64,000 nucleotides of DNA from Algibacter pacificus (lineage in GTDB: Bacteria; Bacteroidota; Bacteroidia; Flavobacteriales; Flavobacteriaceae): NCBI RefSeq assembly GCF_008033385.1, contig NZ_VOGY01000013.1, positions 62,001 through 126,000 of the forward strand, read 5' to 3'. The stretch's first letter is position 1; each line of letters opens with the position of its first letter. The notes under the pieces were generated by a model. The model saw nothing but the letters and a program-made list of their open reading frames with translations. It did no database searches and was not told the DNA's origin. Position numbers and translations under genes: made by a program. Below, piece by piece: positions 44,729 through 54,272 of this stretch.

Positions 44729-44754
44729 GCCTTTAGGTTTAACTTATTAATTGA

Positions 44755-44791
44755 AAAAGCCCAAATAGTTTTAATTACTATTTGGGCTTTT
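44755..44791. terminator. Bidirectional terminator
   Basis: 15-bp perfect stem AAAAGCCCAAATAGT / ACTATTTGGGCTTTT between the convergent mscS and tsaB genes. Confidence 0.9.
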
Positions 44792-44819
44792 TTGTGTAAA
44801 AAGAGTATTGATTTTAGTG

Positions 44820-45503
44820 TTACTTTGTTTTTGGTTTCGGTTTTAATGCCACAAAATCTTTTAAATAATACGGTTCAAAATAGGCCACATCTTCAAAATC
44901 GTTATTATTAAATTTATGGAACGCAAGCACACTCATGTCATTTGCCGACGGTAATTTACCCTCAACAAAAATAGCATTCGGATGGTTTATGAGTGTCTTA
45001 GTTTTTTCAACACCATTGCCAATAAAATAGACGTTTCCGTTCTGTAAATTTTCCGCGAAAGCGTTTTCATCTAAAATTTGGGCTTGAGTTTCTCTAATTT
45101 CTTTATAATTTGAATCGTAAATGGCTGAATACACTTCCATACGTCGAGCATCCAACATCGAAATAACAATACCATGCTCTAATTTTACTTGATGCGCAAG
45201 CGCTTCTAAAGTAGGAACCGCAATTAATGGTTTATCTAAAGCAAAACAAAGCCCTTTTGCCGCCGAAACTCCAATACGCAAGCCCGTATAAGACCCTGGA
45301 CCTTTACTAATGGCTATCGCGCTTAAATCTACACTCTTAATCCCTGCTTCTTTTAAGGCTTCGTCTATATAAACATGAAGTCTTTCGGCATGCGAATAAC
45401 TTTTATCGTTATCCTCTTTTAAAACTACAGTTTTCCCATTTTTTGAAATGGAGACCGAACAATTAGTCGTTGCTGTTTCTATATTTAATATGAATATACT
45501 CAT
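44820..45503 (-). CDS. tsaB: tRNA threonylcarbamoyladenosine biosynthesis protein TsaB
   Basis: A 227-residue ASKHA-fold protein. With TsaD and TsaE it transfers the threonylcarbamoyl group to A37 of ANN-decoding tRNAs. Signatures are ILNIETATTNCSVSISKNGK at the start, AIAISKGPGSYTGLRIGVSA and PTLEALAHQ. The length is normal. A perfect -7 box TATTTTTG lies at 45533-45526 on the minus strand, 23 bp before the ATG. Confidence 0.93.
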   Translation of the reverse strand: MSIFILNIETATTNCSVSISKNGKTVVLKEDNDKSYSHAERLHVYIDEALKEAGIKSVDLSAIAISKGPGSYTGLRIGVSAAKGLCFALDKPLIAVPTLEALAHQVKLEHGIVISMLDARRMEVYSAIYDSNYKEIRETQAQILDENAFAENLQNGNVYFIGNGVEKTKTLINHPNAIFVEGKLPSANDMSVLAFHKFNNNDFEDVAYFEPYYLKDFVALKPKPKTK

Positions 45504-45525
45504 GGTGTCATTATCATTGGAAGTG

Positions 45526-45533
45526 CAAAAATA
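45526..45533 (-). promoter_or_regulatory. -7 box of tsaB
   Basis: Minus-strand TATTTTTG fits TAnnTTTG. The start codon follows 22 bp later. Confidence 0.55.
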
Positions 45534-45578
45534 TTGTTTTTATTATTAGAAAGATATCACGGCACTATAAAAAGTAAA

Positions 45579-45609
45579 AAGGCCATCATTTACTAAAAAT
45601 GATAGCCTT
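45579..45609 (-). terminator. Terminator of the MacAB-TolC-type operon
   Basis: AAGGCCATCATTT / AAATGATAGCCTT with one mismatch, 22 bp past the stop of the TolC-like gene. Confidence 0.7.
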
Positions 45610-45630
45610 AATTTATGATTTAAAATTAAA

Positions 45631-46992
45631 CTAATCCATCAAGGATTTACCAATATAAAAATCTAATACTTTAGTTTTAAAAACGAAATCGTATTTCGCG
45701 TTTATTAACGACGACTCCGCATTTATAAGTTGCACACGAGCTTGTTCTAATTCAAAAGCCGTCATGACTCCAATATCAAAACGTTCTTTGGAATTATTAA
45801 AAGCTAAGGTTTGATATTCCAAAGATTTTTTGGCGGCCACATAAGCTTTTAACCCCGCCTGAGCATCGGTATAGGCGCGCTGAATATTGGACTCTAAATC
45901 AATTTTAGCTTGCTCTAAACGCAACTTAAAATTATCTTCTTGAATTTTTGCTTTGGCAACATTCGTTTTATTTTGAAATCTTGAAAAGATAGGAATACTA
46001 ACTCCTAAATTAAAACTATGCCCTTTATTGTTATCCAACTGATCAAAAAAAGCAGCTTCATTATCCGATAAATTAGAATAAAACGCATTAGCACCAAAAC
46101 CATAACTTAATGAAACCGACGGCAAGTAACCACCTTTCGATATCTCTGTATTTAACTCGGCACTTTCAATATTTTTTTCAGCTATTTTAATTTCATTTCT
46201 ATTTTCTAAAGCATAATTTAAAACAGGATCTACACTATCATACATCACCGCTTCCGATGGCGTATTAACATCGATAATTTCAACATTAAAACCTTTGTAA
46301 GGCACTTGAAGCAATTGGGACAGTGATAATAAAGCCAAATTAAAATTATTTTCTGCCAAGGTAACTTGCTGTGCATCGCGACTTAACGTAGCCTCAGCAT
46401 CATATACATTGGCTTTGGGTTGTGCTCCAGCATCCACTAAACTTTTAACCTGCTCTAGTTGTTTTTCACTAAACTGAAATTGTGCCTCGGCTGTTTCTAA
46501 ATTTTCTTTATTAAAAAGCACATTTAAATAAGCGTTGACCACATTAAGTGAAATATCATCTTTAATACGATTAAGCTCTAACTCGTTAGTCTCACGATTT
46601 AAAAACGCCGATTTTTTATTGTTTAAATTTCTAAAACCATTAAAAACGGTTTGAGATACACTAAGCCCTAGATTTGTTGAATGACTCGTTCTATTTGCAA
46701 AAATACCTTCTGCAACTAAAGATGTCCCTAAACTTAAACCCTGAGATGCGCTTGCACTTAGCGATGGCAAAAACTGCCCCTTAGCCGCAATAATGTCTTG
46801 ATTATTGGTAAGCAGGGTGTTTTCGGCTTGCTTAACCGTAATATTATGCTCCAAAGCATGGTTGACACAAGCTTCCAAAGTCCACAATTTTTCTTGTGAA
46901 AATGAGATTGCCGACCAACATAAAAACGCTAGAGATAGTATTTTTATAAAAATGCTTATCGAAGTATTATTCATTATCTTCTTCATCTTCAT
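45631..46992 (-). CDS. TolC-family outer-membrane channel
   Basis: A 453-residue outer-membrane factor with a signal peptide. The start may be the Met at residue 7 (46974), giving a cleaner signal sequence ending near ISFSQ. Two OEP repeats (about 35-215 and 240-445) include ALEHNITVKQAENTLLTN and NLGVSIPIFSRFQNKTNVAK. It is the last gene of a five-gene export operon (ATPase, two permeases, adaptor, channel). Its 5' end overlaps the adaptor gene by 26 bp, or 8 bp if the shorter start is used. Confidence 0.9.
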   Translation of the reverse strand: MKMKKIMNNTSISIFIKILSLAFLCWSAISFSQEKLWTLEACVNHALEHNITVKQAENTLLTNNQDIIAAKGQFLPSLSASASQGLSLGTSLVAEGIFANRTSHSTNLGLSVSQTVFNGFRNLNNKKSAFLNRETNELELNRIKDDISLNVVNAYLNVLFNKENLETAEAQFQFSEKQLEQVKSLVDAGAQPKANVYDAEATLSRDAQQVTLAENNFNLALLSLSQLLQVPYKGFNVEIIDVNTPSEAVMYDSVDPVLNYALENRNEIKIAEKNIESAELNTEISKGGYLPSVSLSYGFGANAFYSNLSDNEAAFFDQLDNNKGHSFNLGVSIPIFSRFQNKTNVAKAKIQEDNFKLRLEQAKIDLESNIQRAYTDAQAGLKAYVAAKKSLEYQTLAFNNSKERFDIGVMTAFELEQARVQLINAESSLINAKYDFVFKTKVLDFYIGKSLMD

Positions 46993-48088
46993 TATCTTTT
47001 GATGCTTTATTCCACACTTTAATGTTATCGCCCTCTTTAACGCCTTCAGTTATTTCAACATTTATCCCATCGGAAATCCCTAACTCTACATCGACTTTTT
47101 TGTATTTATTATCTCCTTCAGCTATTTCCACAAATGGTTTTTCGGTAATTCTATTATATTGCAATAAGGCTTCTCTAATCGCTAACACACTATCTTTAGA
47201 TTCAATATCAATCTCGGCATTGGCACTATACCCCGCACGAATATTAGTGGTAGAATCTATCTCAACATCGGCTTTTATAGTAAACTGAACCGCGCCATTT
47301 TCTTCAATCCCTTTTGGAGCTACAAACGTTAATGTGGCTGGGAATTCTTTATTCGCGATAGCACCCAAAATCACTTTAATGACTTTACCTTCTTTTAATT
47401 TTCCAACTTCAGCTTCATCAACTTTACCTTCAAAAATCATTAAACTCATATCGGCAATCGTAGCAATAGTGGTTCCCGCGTTGAAATTATTACTTTGAAT
47501 CACTTGATCGCCTTCACGTACAGGAATTTCTAAAATAGTTCCCGGAATTTGCGCCACAATATTGGTATTTGCTGAGCTTCCACCAGAAATAGATCCGCGT
47601 TTTATAATTTGATAATCGTTTTGCGCTTGTCTATACGTTTCATTGGCTTGATTATAGGACAATTCACTATTTTCAAAATCTTGTTTAGAAATCACCCCTT
47701 TATCAAAAAGGGCTTTATTTCTATTGTACAATACCTTGGCATTTTCAAAAGATAATTTGGTTGATGAAATCCGGCTTTTAGCACTCACCAAACTCTGCTC
47801 GTTTGGCACCACTCTAATGGTAGCAATTAAATCGCCTCTTTTTACCTTATCGCCTTCTTCTACTAAAATTTTATCGACAATACCTGGAATTTGAGGTTTT
47901 AACTCAATTTCCTCTTCGGGATTTAATTTTCCGGTAGCGACTGCTTTTGTATTAATGGAAGTGTAAAAAGGTGATTCTACCTTAAACTCTTCAATATCTT
48001 TAGAATTTGCATCCTTAAAATATTTTAACACAAAGGCTAATAGTAAAACAACTACTATTACTGCAATGATTTTTACTGTTTTATTCAT
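46967..48088 (-). CDS. MacA-like periplasmic adaptor
   Basis: A 373-residue membrane-fusion protein with one N-terminal membrane anchor (VKIIAVIVVVLLLAFVLKYF). Lipoyl halves are seen around IELKPQIPGIVDKILVEEGD and NTNIVAQIPGTILEIPVREGD, with a helical hairpin between (about 95-165). The C-terminal tail is strongly acidic (KDNEDEEDNE). It links the ABC permeases to the TolC channel. 13 bp separate it from the permease gene upstream. Confidence 0.9.
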   Translation of the reverse strand: MNKTVKIIAVIVVVLLLAFVLKYFKDANSKDIEEFKVESPFYTSINTKAVATGKLNPEEEIELKPQIPGIVDKILVEEGDKVKRGDLIATIRVVPNEQSLVSAKSRISSTKLSFENAKVLYNRNKALFDKGVISKQDFENSELSYNQANETYRQAQNDYQIIKRGSISGGSSANTNIVAQIPGTILEIPVREGDQVIQSNNFNAGTTIATIADMSLMIFEGKVDEAEVGKLKEGKVIKVILGAIANKEFPATLTFVAPKGIEENGAVQFTIKADVEIDSTTNIRAGYSANAEIDIESKDSVLAIREALLQYNRITEKPFVEIAEGDNKYKKVDVELGISDGINVEITEGVKEGDNIKVWNKASKDNEDEEDNE

Positions 48089-48101
48089 TTTTTTTGATTG
48101 T

Positions 48102-49346
48102 TTATTCTTCTCTTAATGCTTCAATAGGTTTAATACTGGTTGCTTTGGTTGCAGGTATTAGTCCGATTAATGTTCCTAATATTACTAATATGATTAACGC
48201 GATAAATACCACGGCAATAGATACGGATGCGTTAACTAATGCGGCATCGGCACCTTGACCAAAAAGATGATCGAGTATAATTAAAATTAAACCGCCAGAA
48301 ATAATACCAAACATTCCTGCCACCAAGGTTAGGAAAACAGCTTCTACTACAATTTGTCTTTTAATTTCAAATGGTGTTGCGCCTAGTGCGCGGCGTACTC
48401 CAATTTCTTTGGTACGCTCTTTTACGGTAATTAATAGAATATTCCCAATAGCAAACACACCGGCTATTAAAGTGGCAATACCCACAAACCAAGTTAAAAA
48501 CTGCATACCTGTTAAAAAGCCTGTAACCTTTCCAAATTGTTTTCCGGCATTGGCACTTCCAAAAGCACGATTATCTTCGGGGTGAATTTTATTTAAATTT
48601 TTCAATAATAAAGTAGCATCCTCTTCAATTTGAACAATATCATATTCTGGTTTCCCAGTAATCATCATCCAGCCTATTTGATCCCCTTCATTATAAACCT
48701 GCTGAAATGTGGTAAAAGGAATATGAATATCAATGGATGGCCCCATACTTATATTAGGCACTTCAAACAGCCCTACGACTTTATAATTAATACTATTTAT
48801 TTGAATATACTCACCGATAGCTTCTTCATCCTTTTGAAAAATTTGTTTATAAATTTCATCGGAAATAACAGCGACTTTCTTTCTGTCGTCAATATCACTT
48901 TGATTGATAAAACGCCCGTGAATTAATTTTTTCTTTTCAACTTGATCCAATAATGGATAATCGCCTGCAATACTAAAACTACCCGAAAGAAAATTTCTAA
49001 CCACCAAGGATTGATTCTGATTTCTAGGCACCACAAATTCTACGCCGTCAACATTTTCCGCTACTTTTCTTGTATCACTTAACGACAACCTGACGCGTCG
49101 ACCTTCTTGAAAACCTTTAAAAGGCATACCTGTTTTCTCTCCCCAAAGAAAAACACTATTGGTTGCAAAATCTCCAAATAATCTATTAAACGAATTCTCT
49201 AAACCACGAGCCGACCCTAATAAACCAATCAGTAACAAAATACCCCACCAAACACCAACCATGGTTAAAATAGACCGCAGTTTGTTTTTGCTTAAGCTAT
49301 CGAAAACTTCTTGCCAAGTATCTCTTTCTAATAAAAATCTAAACAT
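48102..49346 (-). CDS. MacB-type ABC permease, second copy
   Basis: A 414-residue permease with four membrane helices, one at the N-terminus and three at the C-terminus, around a large periplasmic MacB_PCD domain (about 45-250). The FtsX domain carries LLITVKERTKEIGVRRALGA. Paired with the paralogue next door (2-bp gap), it likely forms a heterodimer acting as a mechanotransmitter for the adaptor and channel. The substrate is unknown. Confidence 0.9.
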   Translation of the reverse strand: MFRFLLERDTWQEVFDSLSKNKLRSILTMVGVWWGILLLIGLLGSARGLENSFNRLFGDFATNSVFLWGEKTGMPFKGFQEGRRVRLSLSDTRKVAENVDGVEFVVPRNQNQSLVVRNFLSGSFSIAGDYPLLDQVEKKKLIHGRFINQSDIDDRKKVAVISDEIYKQIFQKDEEAIGEYIQINSINYKVVGLFEVPNISMGPSIDIHIPFTTFQQVYNEGDQIGWMMITGKPEYDIVQIEEDATLLLKNLNKIHPEDNRAFGSANAGKQFGKVTGFLTGMQFLTWFVGIATLIAGVFAIGNILLITVKERTKEIGVRRALGATPFEIKRQIVVEAVFLTLVAGMFGIISGGLILIILDHLFGQGADAALVNASVSIAVVFIALIILVILGTLIGLIPATKATSIKPIEALREE

Positions 49347-49348
49347 AG

Positions 49349-50578
49349 TTAATCGTCTCTTAAAGCTACAATAGGCTTAATTTGTGATGCTTTTTTTGCT
49401 GGTAAATATCCCGCAATGGCACCTGCTATTATTAATGTAATGGTAGCACCAGCAACTAAGCTATTACTTACACCGGGATCTTTTATAAAATAATCTTTTA
49501 AAACAGGAGTGGCTAACTCTAAAACGCCCATTCCAACCAGTAAACCTACATAACCCGCAATCGCTGTGATAATAATGGATTCTATTAAAATAATAGATAC
49601 TATGGATCTTGGAGATGCTCCTAAGGCTTTACGAATTCCGATTTCTTTGGTACGTTCTTTTACAATAAAAATCATGATATTACTAATACCAACAATACCC
49701 GCGATTAGCGTTCCAAAACCAATAACCAGAATAATTACTGATAAACTAGCCGTCATCATATCTACTTTTTGAGTGCCTTGTGCCATATTCCGAATTCGAA
49801 TAGCACGTTGATCACTACTTGCCACATCAAACCTTTCTTTTAATTTATTTTCTAACGACATTCCAAAAGCAAGGGCTTGGGCCGAACTCATCTCCGGATT
49901 AAAAGTTAAATGCATAAAATCCACCAGATCATTATTCCCATAAACACGCTGAATAGTCGATATAGGAATATAAATAATGCTTTCTTCACTATCCCCTTCA
50001 TCATCTGTAAAAACCCCCACTACTTTATATTGAATACCACTAAGATTAATATATTTACCAATAGCAGTTTCCTTAAAAAATAATTCTTCTTCAACCTTTT
50101 TTCCAATAACAACAACCTTGGCTTTATTATTTATATCATTTTGATTAATATAACGCCCTTCCTTAACCACGTTATTTTCAATAAACATGAATTCTGGGTA
50201 AATTCCCCGAAGCTGATAATCATTCTTTTCACCTTTAAAAGAAGCTGTAACACTCTTATTAACTTTAGAAGTTATAAACTGAACTTTATCGCCGTAAGTG
50301 TCTTTTATAAACTCACGATCTTCATTTTTAAACTGAATACGTCTACCCACTTGCAAACCTTTATTGGCTTTAGTGGTTCGGCCAGGATAAATTATAATAG
50401 AGTTATTAGCATCGGTTCCAAATGCTTCTTGGAAAGTGTTTTGTAATCCATTGGCAATACCAAATAAAATAGCGAATAGCAAAATAGCAAATGCCACAGT
50501 AAACCCAGAGAGCAAACTACGGGTTCTATTCATATTAATACTTTGGAATATTTCTCGCCAGAGATCTAAATCAAACAT
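49349..50578 (-). CDS. MacB-type ABC permease, first copy
   Basis: A 409-residue paralogue of the following permease with the same four-helix, PCD and FtsX layout (MIFIVKERTKEIGIRKALGA, then three C-terminal helices). Its start overlaps the ATPase stop by 8 bp, showing coupled translation. The two permeases differ widely in the periplasmic domain, consistent with a heterodimer of long standing rather than a recent duplication. Confidence 0.9.
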   Translation of the reverse strand: MFDLDLWREIFQSINMNRTRSLLSGFTVAFAILLFAILFGIANGLQNTFQEAFGTDANNSIIIYPGRTTKANKGLQVGRRIQFKNEDREFIKDTYGDKVQFITSKVNKSVTASFKGEKNDYQLRGIYPEFMFIENNVVKEGRYINQNDINNKAKVVVIGKKVEEELFFKETAIGKYINLSGIQYKVVGVFTDDEGDSEESIIYIPISTIQRVYGNNDLVDFMHLTFNPEMSSAQALAFGMSLENKLKERFDVASSDQRAIRIRNMAQGTQKVDMMTASLSVIILVIGFGTLIAGIVGISNIMIFIVKERTKEIGIRKALGASPRSIVSIILIESIIITAIAGYVGLLVGMGVLELATPVLKDYFIKDPGVSNSLVAGATITLIIAGAIAGYLPAKKASQIKPIVALRDD

Positions 50579-51293
50579 AAAGTTGTGCTCTAACCTGTTC
50601 TACCATTTTATCTTCGATAATAATACCATCTCTAAGTCTAACGTTGCGCTTACACATGGCAGCAATATCTTCCTCGTGAGTCACCATTAAAATCGTTTTT
50701 CCTTCATCGTTTAAATGCTGAATAAACTCCATAATTTCATGGGAAGTTTTAGTATCTAAAGCACCCGTTGGCTCATCGGCAAGTAATAATTTGGGATCTG
50801 CCGCTAAAGCACGAGCAATAGCCACACGTTGTTTTTGTCCACCCGAAAGTTCTTTTGGTAAATGTTTAGCCCAATCGGCTAAGCCTACCTTCTCTAAATG
50901 AAACATAGCCAACTCTAAACGTTCCTTTCGTTTCATCCCTTGATAATATAACGGAAGCGCCACATTTTCTAGTGCGCTTTTATAATTTATTAAATTGAAG
51001 GATTGAAAAATAAAACCTAAAAATTTATTTCTATAAATAGCCGCTTTTTTTTCAGTTAGGTTTTTAATGGGTAGTCCATCTAGAATATAGTCACCTTGAT
51101 CAGCTTCATCCAGCATACCGATTATATTTAGTAATGTGGATTTTCCAGAACCCGAGGATCCCATAATCGCTACCATTTCACCTTCTTTTACAGAAAGATC
51201 GATGCCTTTTAAAACATGTAAACTGGAATCTCCTATAGGATAGGATTTGTGTAATTGACGAATTTCTAACATATTTCTTGATTGATTAAGCAT
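50571..51293 (-). CDS. ABC transporter ATPase, MacB/LolD type
   Basis: A 240-residue ATP-binding subunit. Walker A is GSSGSGKST, the signature motif is LSGGQKQRVAIARALA and Walker B is LLLADEPTGALD, with an H-loop in MVTHEEDIA. The start may be the internal Met at residue 8 (MLEIRQLHKSY, 51272), which fits family length better. It heads the export operon. A possible -7 box TTTCTTTG lies at 51345-51338. Confidence 0.92.
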   Translation of the reverse strand: MLNQSRNMLEIRQLHKSYPIGDSSLHVLKGIDLSVKEGEMVAIMGSSGSGKSTLLNIIGMLDEADQGDYILDGLPIKNLTEKKAAIYRNKFLGFIFQSFNLINYKSALENVALPLYYQGMKRKERLELAMFHLEKVGLADWAKHLPKELSGGQKQRVAIARALAADPKLLLADEPTGALDTKTSHEIMEFIQHLNDEGKTILMVTHEEDIAAMCKRNVRLRDGIIIEDKMVEQVRAQLYV

Positions 51294-51429
51294 TCCTTTA
51301 GGTTAAAAACGAAAGCTTTTTAATATGACTAGTAAAGCAAAGAAATGTTACATCATTTGCTTAAAAAAAAATCATAAATTTTTTTTTAACAGTAACCAAA
51401 CCCAATTACAAAAACTAAATATCAAATAC

Positions 51430-51648
51430 CTAAGCTGTTTTTTTATTGTATTTATAATAAATAGCGAAAGCTATACCTGCAACAAGAATATATGGAATCG
51501 CCATTAAATACACAATACCATCATTAATACTTTTCGCTGTGCCTTGCCCTTCTTCACTTTCTAAAACGGCGCGACACATGGCGCATTGCGCATTAGTTTC
51601 TAAAAACATGAAACAGCTAAACACCAAGAATATGATTTTATTTTTCAT
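51430..51648 (-). CDS. Small exported CxxC protein of the cytochrome oxidase cluster
   Basis: A 72-residue protein starting at the ATG at 51648. The 28-codon upstream extension overlaps the DUF420 gene and does not look like protein. A signal peptide (MKNKIIFLVFSCFMFLETNA) is followed by QCAMCRAVLES, with a C-x2-C pair just after the cleavage site, and one C-terminal membrane helix (YLMAIPYILVAGIAFAIYY). Its position beside SCO and DUF420 suggests a role in copper or heme delivery to the oxidase. The function is unproven. Confidence 0.75.
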   Translation of the reverse strand: MKNKIIFLVFSCFMFLETNAQCAMCRAVLESEEGQGTAKSINDGIVYLMAIPYILVAGIAFAIYYKYNKKTA

Positions 51649-51671
51649 AATAATAAAACTCTCAAAAGACA

Positions 51672-52202
51672 TTAATAATACGGCGAAATCATAACATAAA
51701 CAATCACTCCAGTAATAGCAACATAAAGCCATAATGGAAAAGTGATTTTTGCTATTTTTTTATGACGTTCAATATTATTGGTTATTCCTCTTACAAAAGT
51801 AATTAACACAAAAGGAATTACGACAATAGAAAGTAGAATATGCGTAATTAGTATAAAATAATAGAATACTTTAACCATACCCTCGCCTCCAAACTTAGTA
51901 GAATCGCTCGTCATATGATAGGCAACATATAATACTAAAAACAATGCAGATAACACTATGGCAAACTTCATCAATAATTCATGATTTTTCCGTTCCCCTT
52001 TTTTTATTTGAAATACTGCTAACAACAAAACTAATGCGGTTATCGCATTTATAGTAGCATAAATAGGTGGTAAAAACACAGGCAATTCCATATCTATTTT
52101 AACACCAAATAAAATAGCAACCACCACAGGGATCACAATAGAAAGCCCAATTATTAACTTGTTATACTTCTTTTCGTTTTGAAGATTATTTTGCTTATTC
52201 AT
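51672..52202 (-). CDS. DUF420 membrane protein
   Basis: A 176-residue protein with about five membrane helices. Conserved features are the His in LYVAYHMTSDSTKFGG and in FILITHILLSIVVIPFVL, which could bind heme or copper. In Bacillota a DUF420 protein (CtaM) is needed for haem-copper oxidase maturation. It overlaps the SCO gene by 8 bp, so it is in the same unit. Confidence 0.88.
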   Translation of the reverse strand: MNKQNNLQNEKKYNKLIIGLSIVIPVVVAILFGVKIDMELPVFLPPIYATINAITALVLLLAVFQIKKGERKNHELLMKFAIVLSALFLVLYVAYHMTSDSTKFGGEGMVKVFYYFILITHILLSIVVIPFVLITFVRGITNNIERHKKIAKITFPLWLYVAITGVIVYVMISPYY

Positions 52203-52938
52203 TTAGTAACTTTTTTATATCTGCTTTTAAGGCACTTATCTCTTCTTTAATACCATCGTCGTCTACTTTTTCGCTTTCCGATGCAATACCACGGTAATAA
52301 ATAATTGGGTTGCCGTAATCGTCTTTTCTAGAACGAATAAACCCATTTTTATCTATTAATGCAAAGTTTCCCGAGTGCTCAAAACCACCAGCGACATTTT
52401 CGGCTTCGGCAGCATATAAATTAAATCCTTCATTGGCCAATTTATAAATAGCCTCTTTTTCACCAGTCATTAAGTTCCAATTTGGGTTTGTAATCCCATA
52501 ATTTTCAGCGTAAGTTTTTAAAACTTCTTGGGTGTCATGAGCTGGGTTTATGGTATATGACGCCACCCCAAAATCTTCAAAACCTTTAAAAGCATTCTGT
52601 ATTTGAACTAAATTCTTGTTCATTCTTGGGCAAATAGTAGGGCATGTTGTAAAAAAGAATTCAATAATGTACACTTTACCTTCGTAATCTTTATTTGTAA
52701 TTGTTTTACCATCTTGGTTAATAAAAGAAAACTCTGGCACTTTTTTAGCGACGCCATTAATTTCAACAAAGGCTAAGTCGGACATTTTTTTCACCTCTGG
52801 TTTTTCGTAACTCCGATCTGTTTGTCGAGAAACATCATCATTAGAAATTCTTTTCTCTATTTCCGGAATAACAATAATCCCAAAAACCAAAATAACAAAA
52901 GCGATACCAATGTATGAATAGTTGTTCTTTTTCTTCAT
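52195..52938 (-). CDS. SCO-family copper chaperone/thioredoxin-like protein
   Basis: A 247-residue protein anchored by one N-terminal membrane helix. Its thioredoxin fold carries the copper-binding Cys99 and Cys103 in TTCPTICPRM, with the matching His in GFEHSGNFALID. SCO proteins load copper into the CuA site of cytochrome oxidase subunit II. The C-terminal tail is helical and charged. It lies 8 bp after the unnamed gene upstream. Confidence 0.92.
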   Translation of the reverse strand: MKKKNNYSYIGIAFVILVFGIIVIPEIEKRISNDDVSRQTDRSYEKPEVKKMSDLAFVEINGVAKKVPEFSFINQDGKTITNKDYEGKVYIIEFFFTTCPTICPRMNKNLVQIQNAFKGFEDFGVASYTINPAHDTQEVLKTYAENYGITNPNWNLMTGEKEAIYKLANEGFNLYAAEAENVAGGFEHSGNFALIDKNGFIRSRKDDYGNPIIYYRGIASESEKVDDDGIKEEISALKADIKKLLNE

Positions 52939-52946
52939 CTTAAAAT

Positions 52947-53663
52947 TTATTTTGATATTCCTTTTAAATCTCTTGCGCGTCTAATTTCTGAATTAAATTC
53001 CCCCTTACGTTTCTGTCTATATTCGGTAAAAACAATACGTAAATCGTCACTCATTTTGTTTTTAATCTCGGCAACTTCAACACAGTTATAACCGCTTAAA
53101 CCATAAACGGCAGTTCCTTTTCCTAATTCATTATCGGTTCTATCATCGATACGTCCTCGCTGGTTTAAGTCTTTATCAATTATAAACACATCATGGCTGG
53201 ACAAATCGGTATTTAGTTCGGTTCTACTTTTCAAACTAAAGTATATCCTTTTAATATCTGTTGGATTGCCATAAACAAAATGCCAGAACCTAATATCGTC
53301 ATAGCTGTTCACTTCAGCTTTAAGCTTAGTTACTTCGGCCTCAGTTCCTTTAGGCATAACAATTACAATTTGAAATTTTTTAAAACCTTTAAATTTATCG
53401 TAAATTAATTCTTTTAAGTTCGATGCTTCAATGGTTTTACTCATAGGTTTTTCACCTAAAAAACCTAAAATGGTAATATGATCTTTTAAAACAATAGGTT
53501 CCTCCACATCCGATGTAAAAGCCTCTAAATCTAAAACGCCTGCCTTTACAATATCCAAAGGTTGGTAATTGTGTGTAGAAGGATACAGCATTAATAAAAA
53601 CGCCACAGGAAGAAAAAACAAAACTCCTAATATAGCATAGCTACCTACTTTTTTTTTATTCAT
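52947..53663 (-). CDS. Membrane-anchored protein of the oxidase assembly cluster, unrecognised
   Basis: A 238-residue protein with one N-terminal membrane helix (GVLFFLPVAFLLMLYP) and a thioredoxin-like pattern of strands (HITILGFLGEKP, FQIVIVMPKG, DVFIIDKDLNQRGRIDD), but no C-x-x-C pair. It looks like a SCO or AhpC fold without redox cysteines. It starts the SCO-DUF420-CxxC unit and has its own promoter (TATTTTTG at 53705-53698), right after a terminator. Confidence 0.65.
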   Translation of the reverse strand: MNKKKVGSYAILGVLFFLPVAFLLMLYPSTHNYQPLDIVKAGVLDLEAFTSDVEEPIVLKDHITILGFLGEKPMSKTIEASNLKELIYDKFKGFKKFQIVIVMPKGTEAEVTKLKAEVNSYDDIRFWHFVYGNPTDIKRIYFSLKSRTELNTDLSSHDVFIIDKDLNQRGRIDDRTDNELGKGTAVYGLSGYNCVEVAEIKNKMSDDLRIVFTEYRQKRKGEFNSEIRRARDLKGISK

Positions 53664-53697
53664 AATTCATCGCGTTTTTAACGCTATTTACAGGTTG

Positions 53698-53705
53698 CAA
53701 AAATA
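53698..53705 (-). promoter_or_regulatory. -7 box of the SCO unit
   Basis: Minus-strand TATTTTTG fits TAnnTTTG, 34 bp before the ATG at 53663. Confidence 0.55.
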
Positions 53706-53767
53706 AAAAAAGACGACCTAATAACCGTTTATACTTTGTTAATTTATCTAAATAAACTGGCTAAAAA

Positions 53768-53799
53768 AAAAGAATCCCACCATACAGTGGGATTCTTTT
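53768..53799. terminator. Terminator between oxidase and SCO units
   Basis: 13-bp perfect stem AAAAGAATCCCAC / GTGGGATTCTTTT with a 6-nt loop and A and T runs on both sides. Confidence 0.88.
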
Positions 53800-53839
53800 T
53801 TATTCAATTAGAAAACGAACTATTAAAATGTAAGTTTTA

Positions 53840-54220
53840 CTAAAAATCTCTTTTTATATAACCAGTATCATATACTCGAAAAATATACCCACCTTCTTGT
53901 AATAAAATAAAAATTAAATATACAATTAAGCCTATACCTATCCATACTACCGCACGACGCAAACCCGGAGTTTCATCACGCATGTGCATAAAATCCCAAG
54001 TAATATAATATGCCTTTACAATTGTTAAAATTATAAAAATCCAGTTTAAGGCTTTCATACCTAAAACATATCCCATTAAAATTTCAGGTTTAATAATACC
54101 TAATATAACTTCAACTATAGTTACTAAACTAAGGAAAATTAAAACACCCCAAATTTTTGCAGTGTTAGATTTAAACTTAACTAAACCTTTAAATATTTCT
54201 AATTTATGTTCGTGTGCCAT
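53840..54220 (-). CDS. Cytochrome c oxidase subunit IV family protein
   Basis: A 126-residue protein with three membrane helices (about 22-42, 52-72 and 90-110), with the motif IWGVLIFLSLVTIVEVILG and MHMRDETPGLR between helices. This is the small fourth subunit of the haem-copper oxidase in Bacteroidota. It follows the long subunit III gene by 52 bp. Confidence 0.88.
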   Translation of the reverse strand: MAHEHKLEIFKGLVKFKSNTAKIWGVLIFLSLVTIVEVILGIIKPEILMGYVLGMKALNWIFIILTIVKAYYITWDFMHMRDETPGLRRAVVWIGIGLIVYLIFILLQEGGYIFRVYDTGYIKRDF

Positions 54221-54272
54221 TTTAAATGCTTTTTATATATCCTATTTAAAGGAACTGAAACTATTTATTTTA

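Noticed and set aside
46967-51293. ABC export operon as the lipoprotein-sorting Lol system
   Set aside because: Two MacB-type permeases with an adaptor and a TolC channel fit MacAB-TolC-type export better than LolCDE.
51649-51732. 28-codon N-terminal extension of the small CxxC protein
   Set aside because: It overlaps the DUF420 gene, lacks protein-like features and would bury a perfect signal peptide inside the chain.
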